From Deltaproteobacteria bacterium (GTDB lineage Bacteria > Desulfobacterota > Desulfobulbia > Desulfobulbales > SURF-16), in NCBI GenBank assembly GCA_016219175.1, contig JACRCD010000018.1, forward strand, positions 1-57,282: 57,282 nt of DNA, given 5' to 3'. The position numbers and the translations under genes are program-made. Shown piece by piece: positions 46,418 to 55,932 of this stretch. Under the pieces are notes generated by a model. It was not told where the DNA came from, ran no database searches, and worked only from the letters and a program-made list of their open reading frames with translations. The stretch's first letter is position 1. The number at the start of each line of letters is the position of its first letter.

Positions 46418-46975
46418 GTGAATCAGCTTGCCCATGTCCCAAATATTCTGACGGGCTATCGCTTTGTTGCCGCGCCTCTTCTGCTCTTCTGTCTGTATCC
46501 CGGCGCTGAGACCTGGGTCAGCCTGCTCGGCTTCGGCCTGTATCTTTCCGCCGCCCTGACCGATCTGGCTGACGGTTATATCGCCAGAAGGTATCAGGTT
46601 GAATCCGTGCTGGGGAAGCTGATGGATCCCCTGGCCGACAAGGTGCTGGTTGCCGCGGCTCTGGTCATGCTCATTCCGCTGCACCGAATGCCGGCCTGGG
46701 TGGCCTTTCTCATCCTCTCCCGTGAGCTGGTCGTCACCGGTCTGCGGGGTGTCGCCGCTTCCTCGGGGCTGGTCATTGCCGCCAGCCGGCTGGGGAAGTG
46801 GAAAAGTGTCGTGCAACTAATTGCCCTGGGCACCCTCATGTTCCCTCTTGGGGTTCTGCCCATTCCCTATCTGCACCAGATTGGCCTGGTGATTCTTTAT
46901 GTGGCTCTTTTTCTGACGATCTGGTCGGGGATCGACTATTTCTATCGTTTTCAGAAGGTGTATCTGAACCCCTGA
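46418..46975 (+). CDS. pgsA: CDP-diacylglycerol-glycerol-3-phosphate 3-phosphatidyltransferase PgsA
   Basis: A 185-residue integral membrane enzyme of phosphatidylglycerol synthesis. The CDP-alcohol phosphotransferase motif is spread over LTDLADGYIARRYQVES and GKLMDPLADKVL (D-G-x2-A-R-x8-G-x3-D-x3-D). NILTGYRFVAAPLLL begins it. Start is GTG at 46418. Confidence 0.93.
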   Translation: MNQLAHVPNILTGYRFVAAPLLLFCLYPGAETWVSLLGFGLYLSAALTDLADGYIARRYQVESVLGKLMDPLADKVLVAAALVMLIPLHRMPAWVAFLILSRELVVTGLRGVAASSGLVIAASRLGKWKSVVQLIALGTLMFPLGVLPIPYLHQIGLVILYVALFLTIWSGIDYFYRFQKVYLNP

Positions 46976-47090
46976 CGCGTCTGGGGGCTAACCCCCATCA
47001 CCCCGCTGTTTCGCAAAAATCCCGGGCAATTTTCTCTCTTGTGTCATCCGCTTTCCCGATGTTTTCTTGTTTGTAATCAAAATTTCCGAT

Positions 47091-47118
47091 TTGACTTATG
47101 GGCTAAACCTTCTATGTT
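47091..47118 (+). promoter_or_regulatory. Possible sigma-70 promoter for the double-cubane pair
   Basis: TTGACT, 16 bases, TATGTT, 93 bases before the ATG at 47211, in an otherwise gene-free spacer of 235 bases. Confidence 0.35.
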
Positions 47119-47210
47119 GGGTAAAACATTATCCGGAAGGGAATAATGTGATTTTCAGTTGGGAAGGAGCAGGTTAGAAAAAAAGCCGCTTGGCAAGGAG
47201 GGACTGGCAC

Positions 47211-48500
47211 ATGGCAGATTTTGAAGTAAAGGCATACCCGGAATTATGGAAAGAGCTTGACATGGATGTGGCAAGGTTTGACAAGGCCAGGCAGATGCTG
47301 GGCAGCGCCTATGCCGCAATGTACCTTTCCCAGCAGAACAGGCCGGCGGCAATGGCTTATTTTGACAACATGGTAGCCGAGATCCATGGCGGCCGGGTGC
47401 GGGAGCTTATGGACGCCAAAAAAGAGGGGCGGCCGGTGGTTGGCACCTTTTGCGTTTATATCCCCGAGGAGATAGTCGTCGCCGCCGGGGGGATCTGTGT
47501 CGGTCTGTGCGGTGGCTCCCAGGGCTCCATCCCGGATGCGGAAAAAATTCTGCCGCGCAACATCTGTCCCATGGTCAAATCCGCCTTTGGTTTCAAGGCC
47601 GGAAAAATATGCCCCTATTTCCAGGCGGTGGATTTCGTGTACGGTGAAACAACCTGCGATGCCAAGAAAAAAACCTGGGAGATACTGGATCGACTCGTGC
47701 CCACCTATGTCATGGAGATCCCCCAGATGAAAAACAAGCGGGACAAGGTTCTGTGGCTGGAAGAGGTGAAGGGATTCAAACAGAAGGTGGAAGAGGTGTC
47801 GGGCAAAAAGATTGCCGCGGACGACCTCGCCGCAGCCATCAAGGTCATTAACGGTAAACGCGGGGCGCTGCAGCGGCTTACCCGTTTGCGGGCCGCAAAT
47901 CCTGCGCCCATCAGCGGCAAGGATGCGCTTCTCCTGGAACAGATCGCCTTTTATGATGAGCCGGTGCGTTTTGCCGAGAAGGTCAATGTCTTATGCGACG
48001 AATTGGAGCAACGGGTCAAAAGGGGAGAAGGGGTCATGCCGGGGGATGCGCCCAGGGTGATGGTGGCCGGGGTGCCCATGGCTCTGCCGAACTGGAAGGT
48101 GCATAACCTGGTGGAGACGGCCGGGGCCGTCATTGTCAACGAAGAAAGCTGTATCGGTACCCGCTATTTCAAGGACCTTATTGCCGAGAATGTCAAGGAT
48201 ATGGATGGCCAGCTCGATGTGTTAACCGAGCGCTACATGCGGATCGACTGTTCCTGTTTTACCCCCAATAACGAGCGGATCGAACAGGTGGTCAAGGAGT
48301 ATCGGGACTCCCAGGCCCAGGGGGTGCTGCATTATTCCCTGCAGTTCTGCCATACCTATAATGTGGAGGAGATCAGGATCAAAGAGGCCTGCCAGAAGGA
48401 AAAAATCCCCTATCTCTCCATTGAGTCAGACTACTCGCCGGAGGATGTGGGGCAGCTGCAGACCAGGATCGAGGCGTTCCTGGAGCAGATAAGGGGATAG
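47211..48500 (+). CDS. Double-cubane cluster protein / 2-hydroxyacyl-CoA dehydratase family subunit
   Basis: A 429-residue protein of the HgdB/BcrB-type family. The gene is alone with an activator, without the second dehydratase subunit, a CoA transferase or acyl-CoA genes. That is the layout of double-cubane [8Fe-9S] proteins (DCCP), nitrogenase-like reductases that can reduce acetylene. Candidate cluster cysteines are spread over GTFCVYIP, GICVGLCGGSQ, NICPMVKSA, GKICPYFQ, ESCIGTRYF and IDCSCFTPN. AAGGAGGGA precedes the ATG. The natural substrate is unknown. A true dehydratase role is the alternative. Confidence 0.8.
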   Translation: MADFEVKAYPELWKELDMDVARFDKARQMLGSAYAAMYLSQQNRPAAMAYFDNMVAEIHGGRVRELMDAKKEGRPVVGTFCVYIPEEIVVAAGGICVGLCGGSQGSIPDAEKILPRNICPMVKSAFGFKAGKICPYFQAVDFVYGETTCDAKKKTWEILDRLVPTYVMEIPQMKNKRDKVLWLEEVKGFKQKVEEVSGKKIAADDLAAAIKVINGKRGALQRLTRLRAANPAPISGKDALLLEQIAFYDEPVRFAEKVNVLCDELEQRVKRGEGVMPGDAPRVMVAGVPMALPNWKVHNLVETAGAVIVNEESCIGTRYFKDLIAENVKDMDGQLDVLTERYMRIDCSCFTPNNERIEQVVKEYRDSQAQGVLHYSLQFCHTYNVEEIRIKEACQKEKIPYLSIESDYSPEDVGQLQTRIEAFLEQIRG

Positions 48501-48504
48501 GCCA

Positions 48505-49251
48505 ATGTTTGTCGGCGTTGATCTGGGATCACGGACCGTGAAAATTGCCGCCATGCGGGACGGCAGATTGGTAGGCCACGAGATTAAGGAAAGCGGTTTT
48601 GATCCTCACCTTCAGGCGCGTGCGATGCTGGCCCGTTTTGATCCCGTGCGGGTGGTGGCCACCGGCTATGGCCGCCATCTGGCCCACAAGCATTTTGCCC
48701 ATGACGTGATAACCGAGATCAAGGCCCATGCCCTGGGAGCCAGGCACTATTTCCCCCAGTGCCGCACCATCGTCGATATCGGCGGTCAGGATTCCAAGGT
48801 GATCGCCCTTGACGAGGAGGGGAGGGTCAGCAATTTTCAGATGAACGATAAATGCGCCGCCGGCACAGGCCGGTTTCTGGAGATCATGGCGGCAACCCTG
48901 GGCTATACCCTGGATGAGTTCGGCCCGGCGGCGCTGCAGTCCGAGCACGAGGTGGCCATCAACTCCATGTGCACCGTCTTTGCCGAGTCCGAGGTTATTT
49001 CCATGAAAAACCGTGGCGTCCCGCCCAGGGATATCGCCATGGGGGTGCATCTGTCCGTGGTGAACAGGGTGCTCGGCATGCTGAACCGGGTGGGCCATGG
49101 GGATGCCCTGGTATTTTCCGGCGGGGTGGCCCGCAATCCCTGCATGGTCAAAATGCTGCAGGACCGGCTTGATGGAGTTGCCGTGGTGTCGCCCGAATTC
49201 CCGGATATAGTCGGGGCCTTGGGGGCGGCCATTCAGGCAGGGCTTAGGTGA
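48505..49251 (+). CDS. ATP-dependent activator/reductase of the double-cubane protein (HgdC/ASKHA family)
   Basis: A 248-residue ASKHA-fold ATPase (FVGVDLGSRTVKIAAM; IVDIGGQDSKVIALD). The bridging [4Fe-4S] cysteines of the dimer lie in NDKCAAGTGRFLE and NSMCTVFAESEV. It donates low-potential electrons to its partner with ATP hydrolysis, as NifH does for NifDK but by an unrelated fold. It follows the DCCP gene by 4 bases. Confidence 0.9.
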   Translation: MFVGVDLGSRTVKIAAMRDGRLVGHEIKESGFDPHLQARAMLARFDPVRVVATGYGRHLAHKHFAHDVITEIKAHALGARHYFPQCRTIVDIGGQDSKVIALDEEGRVSNFQMNDKCAAGTGRFLEIMAATLGYTLDEFGPAALQSEHEVAINSMCTVFAESEVISMKNRGVPPRDIAMGVHLSVVNRVLGMLNRVGHGDALVFSGGVARNPCMVKMLQDRLDGVAVVSPEFPDIVGALGAAIQAGLR

Positions 49252-49528
49252 GAGGTTTTTTGCCGCGCCGCTTGGGCCGGATAAGGACAAAAACATCATT
49301 ATCTAGTGCGGCTTTGTCAAATGCACCCGCGGCCACGATGGTGCGGCACGGGCCGGAAAACTCGGTTACAAAAACCTGCTGCGGCAGCCAGACGGTATTT
49401 TTGCCTGCGAAGGCGCCGGCTTTCCGGTTGCAGGTGTGGAATAATTTCGTATTGTTATCAGTGTACTCAGGCGCAGGAAGGAGAATCGGCTTCTTACTGG
49501 GCAGAGGATAAATGAAAAGCTATCGGCA

Positions 49529-50029
49529 ATGGGTCTGTTTGTTTACCGCACACCTCTCTTTGATAAACAGTTGAAGACGCTGGGCAAGGCTGATAAAAAA
49601 GGCTCCCTGGCCGCGGTTCGCGCCGGGGAGATAATCAATTATCTGTCCGCCTGTGGCTGGCGAGCCCTGGCCTTGAAAAATAAACTCACCAAGCGCGGGG
49701 AGTTACGGGTCAGAAAATGCCTTAAATATGATCTGGGCAGCGGCTATCGTCTCATCAGCCTGAAAAGGGGGGATGAGCTGTTTCTGCTTTATGTGGGCGC
49801 CCATGATGAATGTGACCGCTGGTTGAACAATAAACGGGGCAACAAGCTGCAGGTAGAGACGGCGAGCTATATTTTTGTTGAGGAAAACGGCGAAGTGGCG
49901 CCGGACCATTTGCCCGGAGACTGTTTGTCCGCCGGGCAAAGCGATGAGGATGAGTATGAAGAACAGCTGTCGGCCAGGCTGAGCGACGGTGTTCTGCGCC
50001 AGATTTTCCGGGGTATCTGCCAAAGGTAG
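49529..50029 (+). CDS. RelE/ParE-like toxin-family protein, solitary
   Basis: A 166-residue protein. The first 110 residues match the RelE/ParE-type mRNA interferase fold (MGLFVYRTPLFDKQLKTLGK; GELRVRKCLKYDLGSGYRLI; ELFLLYVGAHDECDRWL). A charged C-terminal extension of about 55 residues follows, acidic in the middle. No antitoxin-like gene is seen on either side. It may be a housekeeping derivative rather than half of a toxin-antitoxin pair. Confidence 0.65.
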   Translation: MGLFVYRTPLFDKQLKTLGKADKKGSLAAVRAGEIINYLSACGWRALALKNKLTKRGELRVRKCLKYDLGSGYRLISLKRGDELFLLYVGAHDECDRWLNNKRGNKLQVETASYIFVEENGEVAPDHLPGDCLSAGQSDEDEYEEQLSARLSDGVLRQIFRGICQR

Positions 50030-50274
50030 CACCGGGTTCCGGGGCAAAATCAGTATTGAATGCCATTTATCCCTCTGCGTCATCCATATTGCAATTCACT
50101 CAGCAGGGGAAATAATTAATAAGGAGAGGACGAAAAGGGCTGCCTCTTGTGCCGGACGGCAAAATAACTTGAAAAACGACAAGAAGTAGGATATTTAATG
50201 ACATCCCTGCGGCACGATTTGCCTTGATGAAACATCGACAGGCTCATTCTCGCGGGAAAACTGAACATATGACA

Positions 50275-50361
50275 GCCGGAGTGGTGAAACTGGTAGACGC
50301 ACGGGACTCAAAATCCCGCGACCGCAAGGTCATGTCGGTTCGATCCCGACCTCCGGCACCA
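50275..50361 (+). tRNA. tRNA-Leu (anticodon CAA)
   Basis: An 87-nt tRNA with encoded CCA. Acceptor arms GCCGGAG and CTCCGGC pair perfectly. The anticodon stem GGGA/TCCC holds the loop CTCAAAA with anticodon CAA. A long variable arm (GACCGCAAGGTC region) identifies a type II tRNA-Leu. The T-arm is TCGGTTCGATCCCGA. Confidence 0.96.
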
Positions 50362-50370
50362 ATAAAATAA

Positions 50371-50405
50371 AGGGGTTACAGCTGGTTTGCTGTAACCCCT
50401 TTTTC
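50371..50405 (+). terminator. Rho-independent terminator of tRNA-Leu
   Basis: AGGGGTTACAGC and GCTGTAACCCCT form a perfect 12-bp stem with a 6-base loop, followed by TTTTCTTTG. Confidence 0.93.
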
Positions 50406-50676
50406 TTTGTTTTTTGGTCTGTGTAATTCCTGTGTAATTGTGTCAGTGTCCATTTTTATCATGCCACCTCAACTTGGGATGGTGGGATCAAAGGGCGAAA
50501 CAAAAGCTATACCGGCAGCATGATAAAGCTGAGTTGAGCAGCTTGTCTGCTCAAACGAAACTTATGCCCTTGCGGTATAAAGATTATTTTCTATTCTCCT
50601 TGAGAATTATCGCTCCCCCTGTTACACAAACAAGATCTTTGTTTCAATATGTTATTTACACTTGGCAGACAGACGC
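50406..50676. other. Spacer between tRNA-Leu and the hsd operon
   Basis: No gene is seen. CTGTGTAATT occurs twice in tandem at about 50419-50439. No integrase gene or exact copy of the tRNA 3' end is found in the window downstream. Confidence 0.4.
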
Positions 50677-53646
50677 ATGGCAACAGAAAACCAGATCGAA
50701 CAATGCTTAATAAACAAGCTCGTTGATCTCAAATACTCCTACCGCCCGGACATCCGCGACCGCGCCGCGCTGGAGCAGAACTTCCGTCAGCATTTTCAGA
50801 CGCTGAACCGTGTCCATCTCACCGACACTGAATTCGCCCGCCTGCTGGAGAGCATCGTCACCCCCGACGTGTTTGCCGCCGCCAAACACCTGCGCGAGAA
50901 GAACAGCTTCGAGCGGGATGACGGCACGCCGCTCTACTACACCTTGGTCAACATCAAGGACTGGTGTAAGAACAGCTTCGAGGTGGTCAACCAGCTCCGC
51001 ATCAGCACCGACTACAGCCACCACCGTTACGACGTGATCCTGCTCATCAACGGCATTCCCGCCGTCCAGATCGAGCTGAAGACCCTGGCCATCAGCTCGC
51101 GCCGGGCCATGCAGCAGATCGTCGATTATAAAAACGACCCCGGCAACGGCTACAGCAAGACCCTGCTCTGCTTCCTGCAACTGTTCATCGTCAGCAACCG
51201 CAGCGATACCTGGTATTTCGCCAACAACAACAGCCGCCACTTCAGCTTCAACGCCGACGAGCGTTTCTTGCCGCTCTACCAGTTCGCTGACGTGGACAAC
51301 GCCAAGATCACCCATCTGGACATCTTCGCCGACACCTTCCTCGCCAAATGCGGCCTGGCCGAGATGATCAGCCGCTACATGGTGCTGGTCGCCAGCGAGC
51401 AAAAGCTCCTGATGATGCGACCGTATCAAATTTACGCCGTCAAGGCGATTGTCGATTGCATCCACCAGCACTGCGGCAACGGCTACATCTGGCACACCAC
51501 CGGCAGCGGCAAGACGCTCACCTCGTTCAAGGCATCGACCCTGCTCAAGGACAACCCGGACATCGACAAATGCCTGTTCGTGGTGGACCGCAAAGACCTC
51601 GACCGGCAGACGCGGGAGGAGTTCAACAAATTCCAGGAAGGCTGCGTCGAGGAGAACACCAATACCGAAACCCTGGTCCAGCGCCTGCTCTCCGACGACT
51701 ACGCCGACAAGGTGATCGTCACCACCATCCAGAAGCTTGGCCTGGCGCTGGACGGCACGAACAAGCGCAACTACAAGGAGCGCCTGAAACCTCTACGCGA
51801 GAGCCGCATGGTCTTCATCTTCGACGAATGCCACCGCTCGCAATTCGGCGAGAACCACCAGGCCATCAAGGAGTTTTTTCCAAACGCCCAGTTGTTTGGC
51901 TTTACCGGCACGCCCATCTTCGAGCAGAACGCCAGCTATCAGCAAATCGAAGGCCAGCAGGCAAGTTATAAAACCACGGCGGATATCTTCCAGCTGCAAC
52001 TGCACGCCTACACCATCACCCACGCCATCGAAGATCGCAATGTCCTGCGTTTCCATGTCGATTACTACAAGCCCGAAGGCAAAACCCCACCCAAGCCGGG
52101 CGAGGCATTAGCCAAGAAGGCCATCGTCGAAGCCATCCTCGGCAAGCATGATGCGGCTACCAATGGACGTAAGTTCAACGCGGTTTTTGCAACACACTCG
52201 ATTAACGACGCCATCGAATATCACGCCCTGTTCAAAACCGTGCAGGCGGAAAAGCAGGCCGCCGACCCCGACTTCCTGCCGCTGAACATCGCCTGCGTCT
52301 TCTCGCCGCCCGCCGAGGGCAACAAGGACGTGCAGCAGATTCAGGAAGACCTGCCCCAGGAAAAGACCGACAACGAACAGGAACCCGACAAAAAGAAAGA
52401 AGCCCTCAAGGCCATCATCGCCGACTACAACGGTCAGTATGGCAGTAACTTTCAGCTTGGCGAGTTCGACCTCTACTATCAGGACGTGCAAAAGCGCATC
52501 AAGGATCAGCAATACCCCAATGCCGATCTGCCCCACGCCCAGAAGATTGACATCACCCTGGTGGTGGACATGCTGCTCACCGGTTTTGATTCCAAATACC
52601 TCAACACCCTCTACGTCGATAAGAACCTCAAGTTCCACGGCCTGATTCAGGCGTTTTCGCGCACCAACCGCGTGCTCAACGACACCAAGCCCTACGGCAA
52701 CATCCTCGACTTCCGCCAGCAGCAAGAGGCCGTGGACACCGCCATCGGCCTCTTCTCCGGAGAGATTGCCAGGCCCGCCAAGGAAATCTGGCTGGTGGAC
52801 AAAGCCCCGGTGGTCATCGACAAGCTGCAAGCCGCCGTGCAGAAACTCGGCGACTTCATGCTGTCGCAAGGGCTGGCCAATACCCCTAGTGACGTGCCCA
52901 AACTCCTAGGCGACGCCGTGCGCGGCCAGTTCATCAACCTGTTCAAGGAGGTGCAGCGCCTCAAGACTCAGCTCGACCAGTACACCGACCTCACCGACGA
53001 CAACCGGCAGGCCATCGAGCAGATCGTGCCCAAGGAAGAGTTGCAGGGCTTCAAGGGCGTCTATTTGGACACCGCCCAGCAGCTGAAAAAGCAACAGGAC
53101 AAGGGCGGCGACAAGACCGACCCGGCGGTGCAGCAGCTCGATTTCGAGTTCGTGCTGTTCGCCTCCGCCCTCATTGATTATGACTACATCATGGCCCTCA
53201 TCACCCGCTACGCCGGCCAGACGCCGGGCAAGCAGAAGATGAGCCGCGAACAGCTCATCGGTCTTATCCAGTCCGACGCCAAGTTCATGGACGCACGCGA
53301 CGACATCGCCGACTACATCGACACCCTGGAGGCGGGCAAAGGGCTGGACGAGAAAGCCATCCGCGAAGGCTTCGAGCGCTTCAAGGCCGACAAGCACGCT
53401 CGCCAGATCAAAGCCATCGCCGACCAGCACAATCTTCCCGCCGCCGCCCTGCAAGGCTTTGTGGACACCATCCTGCGCCGCATGATCTTCGACGGCGAAC
53501 AACTGAGCGACCTCATGGCCCCGCTGGAACTGGGCTGGAAGGCGCGCACCAAGGCCGAACTGGCGCTGATGGATGACCTCATCCCGCTGCTGCACAAACT
53601 CGCCCAGGGGCGGGAAATTTCAGGGCTGGGGGCGTATGAGCAATAA
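50677..53646 (+). CDS. hsdR: Type I restriction enzyme R subunit HsdR
   Basis: A 989-residue motor and nuclease subunit. The N-terminal PD-(D/E)xK nuclease is visible as HHRYDVILLINGIPAVQIELK. The helicase core has HTTGSGKT (Walker A), FIFDECHRSQFG (DEAD-type) and GFTGTPIF. Further motifs are VVDMLLTGFDSKYL and LIQAFSRTNRVLN. It cuts unmodified DNA after translocation, with HsdS and HsdM. The ATG at 50677 is preferred over a start five codons earlier. It overlaps hsdS by 11 bases. Unusual order: hsdR comes first and hsdM last. Confidence 0.96.
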   Translation: MATENQIEQCLINKLVDLKYSYRPDIRDRAALEQNFRQHFQTLNRVHLTDTEFARLLESIVTPDVFAAAKHLREKNSFERDDGTPLYYTLVNIKDWCKNSFEVVNQLRISTDYSHHRYDVILLINGIPAVQIELKTLAISSRRAMQQIVDYKNDPGNGYSKTLLCFLQLFIVSNRSDTWYFANNNSRHFSFNADERFLPLYQFADVDNAKITHLDIFADTFLAKCGLAEMISRYMVLVASEQKLLMMRPYQIYAVKAIVDCIHQHCGNGYIWHTTGSGKTLTSFKASTLLKDNPDIDKCLFVVDRKDLDRQTREEFNKFQEGCVEENTNTETLVQRLLSDDYADKVIVTTIQKLGLALDGTNKRNYKERLKPLRESRMVFIFDECHRSQFGENHQAIKEFFPNAQLFGFTGTPIFEQNASYQQIEGQQASYKTTADIFQLQLHAYTITHAIEDRNVLRFHVDYYKPEGKTPPKPGEALAKKAIVEAILGKHDAATNGRKFNAVFATHSINDAIEYHALFKTVQAEKQAADPDFLPLNIACVFSPPAEGNKDVQQIQEDLPQEKTDNEQEPDKKKEALKAIIADYNGQYGSNFQLGEFDLYYQDVQKRIKDQQYPNADLPHAQKIDITLVVDMLLTGFDSKYLNTLYVDKNLKFHGLIQAFSRTNRVLNDTKPYGNILDFRQQQEAVDTAIGLFSGEIARPAKEIWLVDKAPVVIDKLQAAVQKLGDFMLSQGLANTPSDVPKLLGDAVRGQFINLFKEVQRLKTQLDQYTDLTDDNRQAIEQIVPKEELQGFKGVYLDTAQQLKKQQDKGGDKTDPAVQQLDFEFVLFASALIDYDYIMALITRYAGQTPGKQKMSREQLIGLIQSDAKFMDARDDIADYIDTLEAGKGLDEKAIREGFERFKADKHARQIKAIADQHNLPAAALQGFVDTILRRMIFDGEQLSDLMAPLELGWKARTKAELALMDDLIPLLHKLAQGREISGLGAYEQ

Positions 53647-54919
53647 GGCGGAAGATGGGGCGATGAAGTCTGTTGAAAAACGCGGGTCGGTGCCCAAGCT
53701 GCGCTTTCCGGAGTTTTGGGAGGCGGGAGAGTGGGTGCCGAAAAAATTAATAGAGGTTCTGAATCCTGCGACACGCGAGGTCGCCAAACCTAGCTCTAGT
53801 TATTTGGCGCTGGGCATTCGTAGCCATGGGAAAGGCACTTTCCACAAGCCCAATCAGGCACCCGAAAAAAACTCAATGAATCGGCTTTATTTGGTGTATC
53901 GAGATGATTTGGTTGTGAATATTACGTTTGCTTGGGAAGGCGCAATAGCAATAGCTGGCGATGACGATCATTGCAGCTATGTGTCTCATAGATTCCCAGC
54001 ATATACGTTTAAATCCTTGGCTTCAATGCCCGCTTTTTTTCGTCATGTCATTACTAGTAAAGCATTCGTTTACAAGCTAGGCTTGATTTCGCCGGGGGGA
54101 GCGGGGCGAAACAGGGTGATGAACAAAAAAGACTTTTTAAAAATTCCCGTTCTATTTCCGTCGCTTCCAGAACAACAAAAAATTGCCGACTGCCTCGCTT
54201 CCCTCGACGAACTGATTACCCTGGAGGCGCAAAAGCTTGGCACGCTCAAGACCCATAAAAAAGGGCTGATGCAGCAGCTTTTCCCCGCCGAAGGCGAAAC
54301 CCTGCCCAAACTGCGCTTCCCCGAGTTTCGGGAGGCGGGGGAGTGGGAGCCAAAATCAATCGGGCAACTGGGTGAAGTCGTCACCGGAAGCACGCCCAGC
54401 ACAGCTCAGCCGGAATTCTATGGTGGAGAAAGGCTATTCGTTTCGCCCGCCGACATTTCAGACGACAGATTCATTAAGAAGACCAAGACCACGTTGACCG
54501 AGCCAGGCTTTCGTGAAACTCGCCCGATCAAGGCCAACAGTATTTTGTTTGTCTGCATTGGCTCCACGATTGGAAAAATTGCGCAAAACAGGCATGAGTG
54601 CGCAACCAATCAACAGATCAATTCAGTCATCCCAAATTCGGAGAACTCTGACGGTTTTGTTTACTACGCGCTTAGTGGTATTGCAGACAAGATCGCCAAT
54701 CTCGCAGGGAAGCAGGCTGTTCCCATCGTCAATAAGTCGCTGTTTTCATCTATCGAATTGACTGTTCCAAAACTGCCAGAGCAGGATCGCATCGCAATTT
54801 GCCTGTCCTCACTTGACGAATTGATCTTGGCCCAGACCCAAAAACTCGTCGCACTCAAGACCCATAAAAAGGGCCTGATGCAGCAGCTCTTCCCCTCGCT
54901 GGACGAGTCGCCCGCATGA
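53636..54919 (+). CDS. hsdS: Type I restriction enzyme specificity subunit HsdS
   Basis: A 427-residue DNA-recognition subunit with two target-recognition domains and two copies of a conserved region. PKLRFPEF starts each half (about 20 and 220). Each half ends in LKTHKKGLMQQLFP; the DNA under these is a near-identical 42-bp direct repeat at 54245-54286 and 54854-54895. The first recognition domain is more AT-rich than the rest of the operon, as expected for exchangeable domains. It overlaps hsdR by 11 bases and rhuM by 4. Confidence 0.95.
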   Translation: MSNKAEDGAMKSVEKRGSVPKLRFPEFWEAGEWVPKKLIEVLNPATREVAKPSSSYLALGIRSHGKGTFHKPNQAPEKNSMNRLYLVYRDDLVVNITFAWEGAIAIAGDDDHCSYVSHRFPAYTFKSLASMPAFFRHVITSKAFVYKLGLISPGGAGRNRVMNKKDFLKIPVLFPSLPEQQKIADCLASLDELITLEAQKLGTLKTHKKGLMQQLFPAEGETLPKLRFPEFREAGEWEPKSIGQLGEVVTGSTPSTAQPEFYGGERLFVSPADISDDRFIKKTKTTLTEPGFRETRPIKANSILFVCIGSTIGKIAQNRHECATNQQINSVIPNSENSDGFVYYALSGIADKIANLAGKQAVPIVNKSLFSSIELTVPKLPEQDRIAICLSSLDELILAQTQKLVALKTHKKGLMQQLFPSLDESPA

Positions 54920-55932
54920 CGCAACTCATTCTCTACACCAGCGAAGACGGGCAAGCCCAAGTCCAACTGCGGGCCGACCGGGGCACGGTCTGGCTCACCC
55001 AGATGGAGATGGCGGAGCTGTTCGACGCCAGCAAGCAGAATATTTCGCTGCACCTGAAGAACATCTATCAAGACGGTGAGCTGGACCTCGCCGCAACTGT
55101 CAAGGAATCCTTGACAGTTCAAACCGAGGGCGGGCGCGAAGTGCGCCGCAGCGTCACGCTCTACAACCTGGACGCCATTCTGGCCGTCGGCTACCGGGTG
55201 AGATCAAAGCGCGGGGTGCAGTTTCGCCGCTGGGCCAGCACGGTGCTGGCGGAGTACCTGCGCAAGGGTTTCGCCATGGACGACGAGCGGCTCAAGAACC
55301 CCGATGGCCGCCCGGACTATTTCGACGAGATGCTGGCGCGCATCCGCGATATTCGCGCCTCGGAAAAGCGCTTCTATCAAAAGGTCCGCGACCTGTTTGC
55401 GCTGGCCGCCGATTACGACAAGACCGATCAGGCCACCCAGCAATTCTTCGCCACGGTGCAAAACCTGCTGTTGTACGCAGTGGCGCGGCAGACCGCCGCC
55501 GAGATCATCCTCGCCCGGGCCAACCCCGCCGATGCCCATTTTGGTTTGCTCAGTTGGAAGGGCGAGCGGGTGCGTAAGCAGGACATCCTGGTGGCCAAGA
55601 ACTACCTGAGCGAGGACGAAATCGACACCCTCAACCGCTTGGTGGTCATCTTTCTCGAAACCGCCGAGCTGCGCGCCAAGCGGCAAACCATCACCAGCAT
55701 GGCTTACTGGCGCGAGAACGTCGGGCAGATCATCGCCGCCAACGGTTTCCCCCTGCTGGCGGGTGCCGGGTCGGTCAGCCATGCCCGCATGGAGCAGCAG
55801 ATTGCCCCGCTCTTTCTGGACTACGATCAATGTCGCAAAGCCCAAGAGGCGCAAGCGGCGGATGAGCAGGACGAGGCCGAGCTGAAGGCGCTGGAGAGCA
55901 GGATCAAGGACCGCAAAGGGTCGGAGTCATGA
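54916..55932 (+). CDS. rhuM: RhuM family protein in the hsd operon
   Basis: A 338-residue RhuM-family protein. The N-terminus has a winged-helix-like region (VWLTQMEMAELFDASKQNIS; HLKNIYQDGEL), then TLYNLDAILAVGYRVRSKRG. Its biochemical role is unknown, though it is often found inside type I restriction loci and pathogenicity islands. It overlaps hsdS and the next gene by 4 bases each. Confidence 0.88.
   Translation: MTQLILYTSEDGQAQVQLRADRGTVWLTQMEMAELFDASKQNISLHLKNIYQDGELDLAATVKESLTVQTEGGREVRRSVTLYNLDAILAVGYRVRSKRGVQFRRWASTVLAEYLRKGFAMDDERLKNPDGRPDYFDEMLARIRDIRASEKRFYQKVRDLFALAADYDKTDQATQQFFATVQNLLLYAVARQTAAEIILARANPADAHFGLLSWKGERVRKQDILVAKNYLSEDEIDTLNRLVVIFLETAELRAKRQTITSMAYWRENVGQIIAANGFPLLAGAGSVSHARMEQQIAPLFLDYDQCRKAQEAQAADEQDEAELKALESRIKDRKGSES

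Noticed and set aside
49248-49511. Open frames after the double-cubane activator, on both strands
   Set aside because: The plus-strand frame is rich in Arg/Pro and shows no domain. The minus-strand frame of about 88 codons has a more protein-like composition but no usable start codon. Neither can be supported as a gene.
49989-50189. 66-codon frame before tRNA-Leu
   Set aside because: Overlaps the end of the RelE-like gene, has no domain and looks like spacer sequence.
50707-51495. Minus-strand frames opposite hsdR
   Set aside because: Val/Asp/Gln-rich antisense composition with no motif; hsdR on the plus strand is clear.
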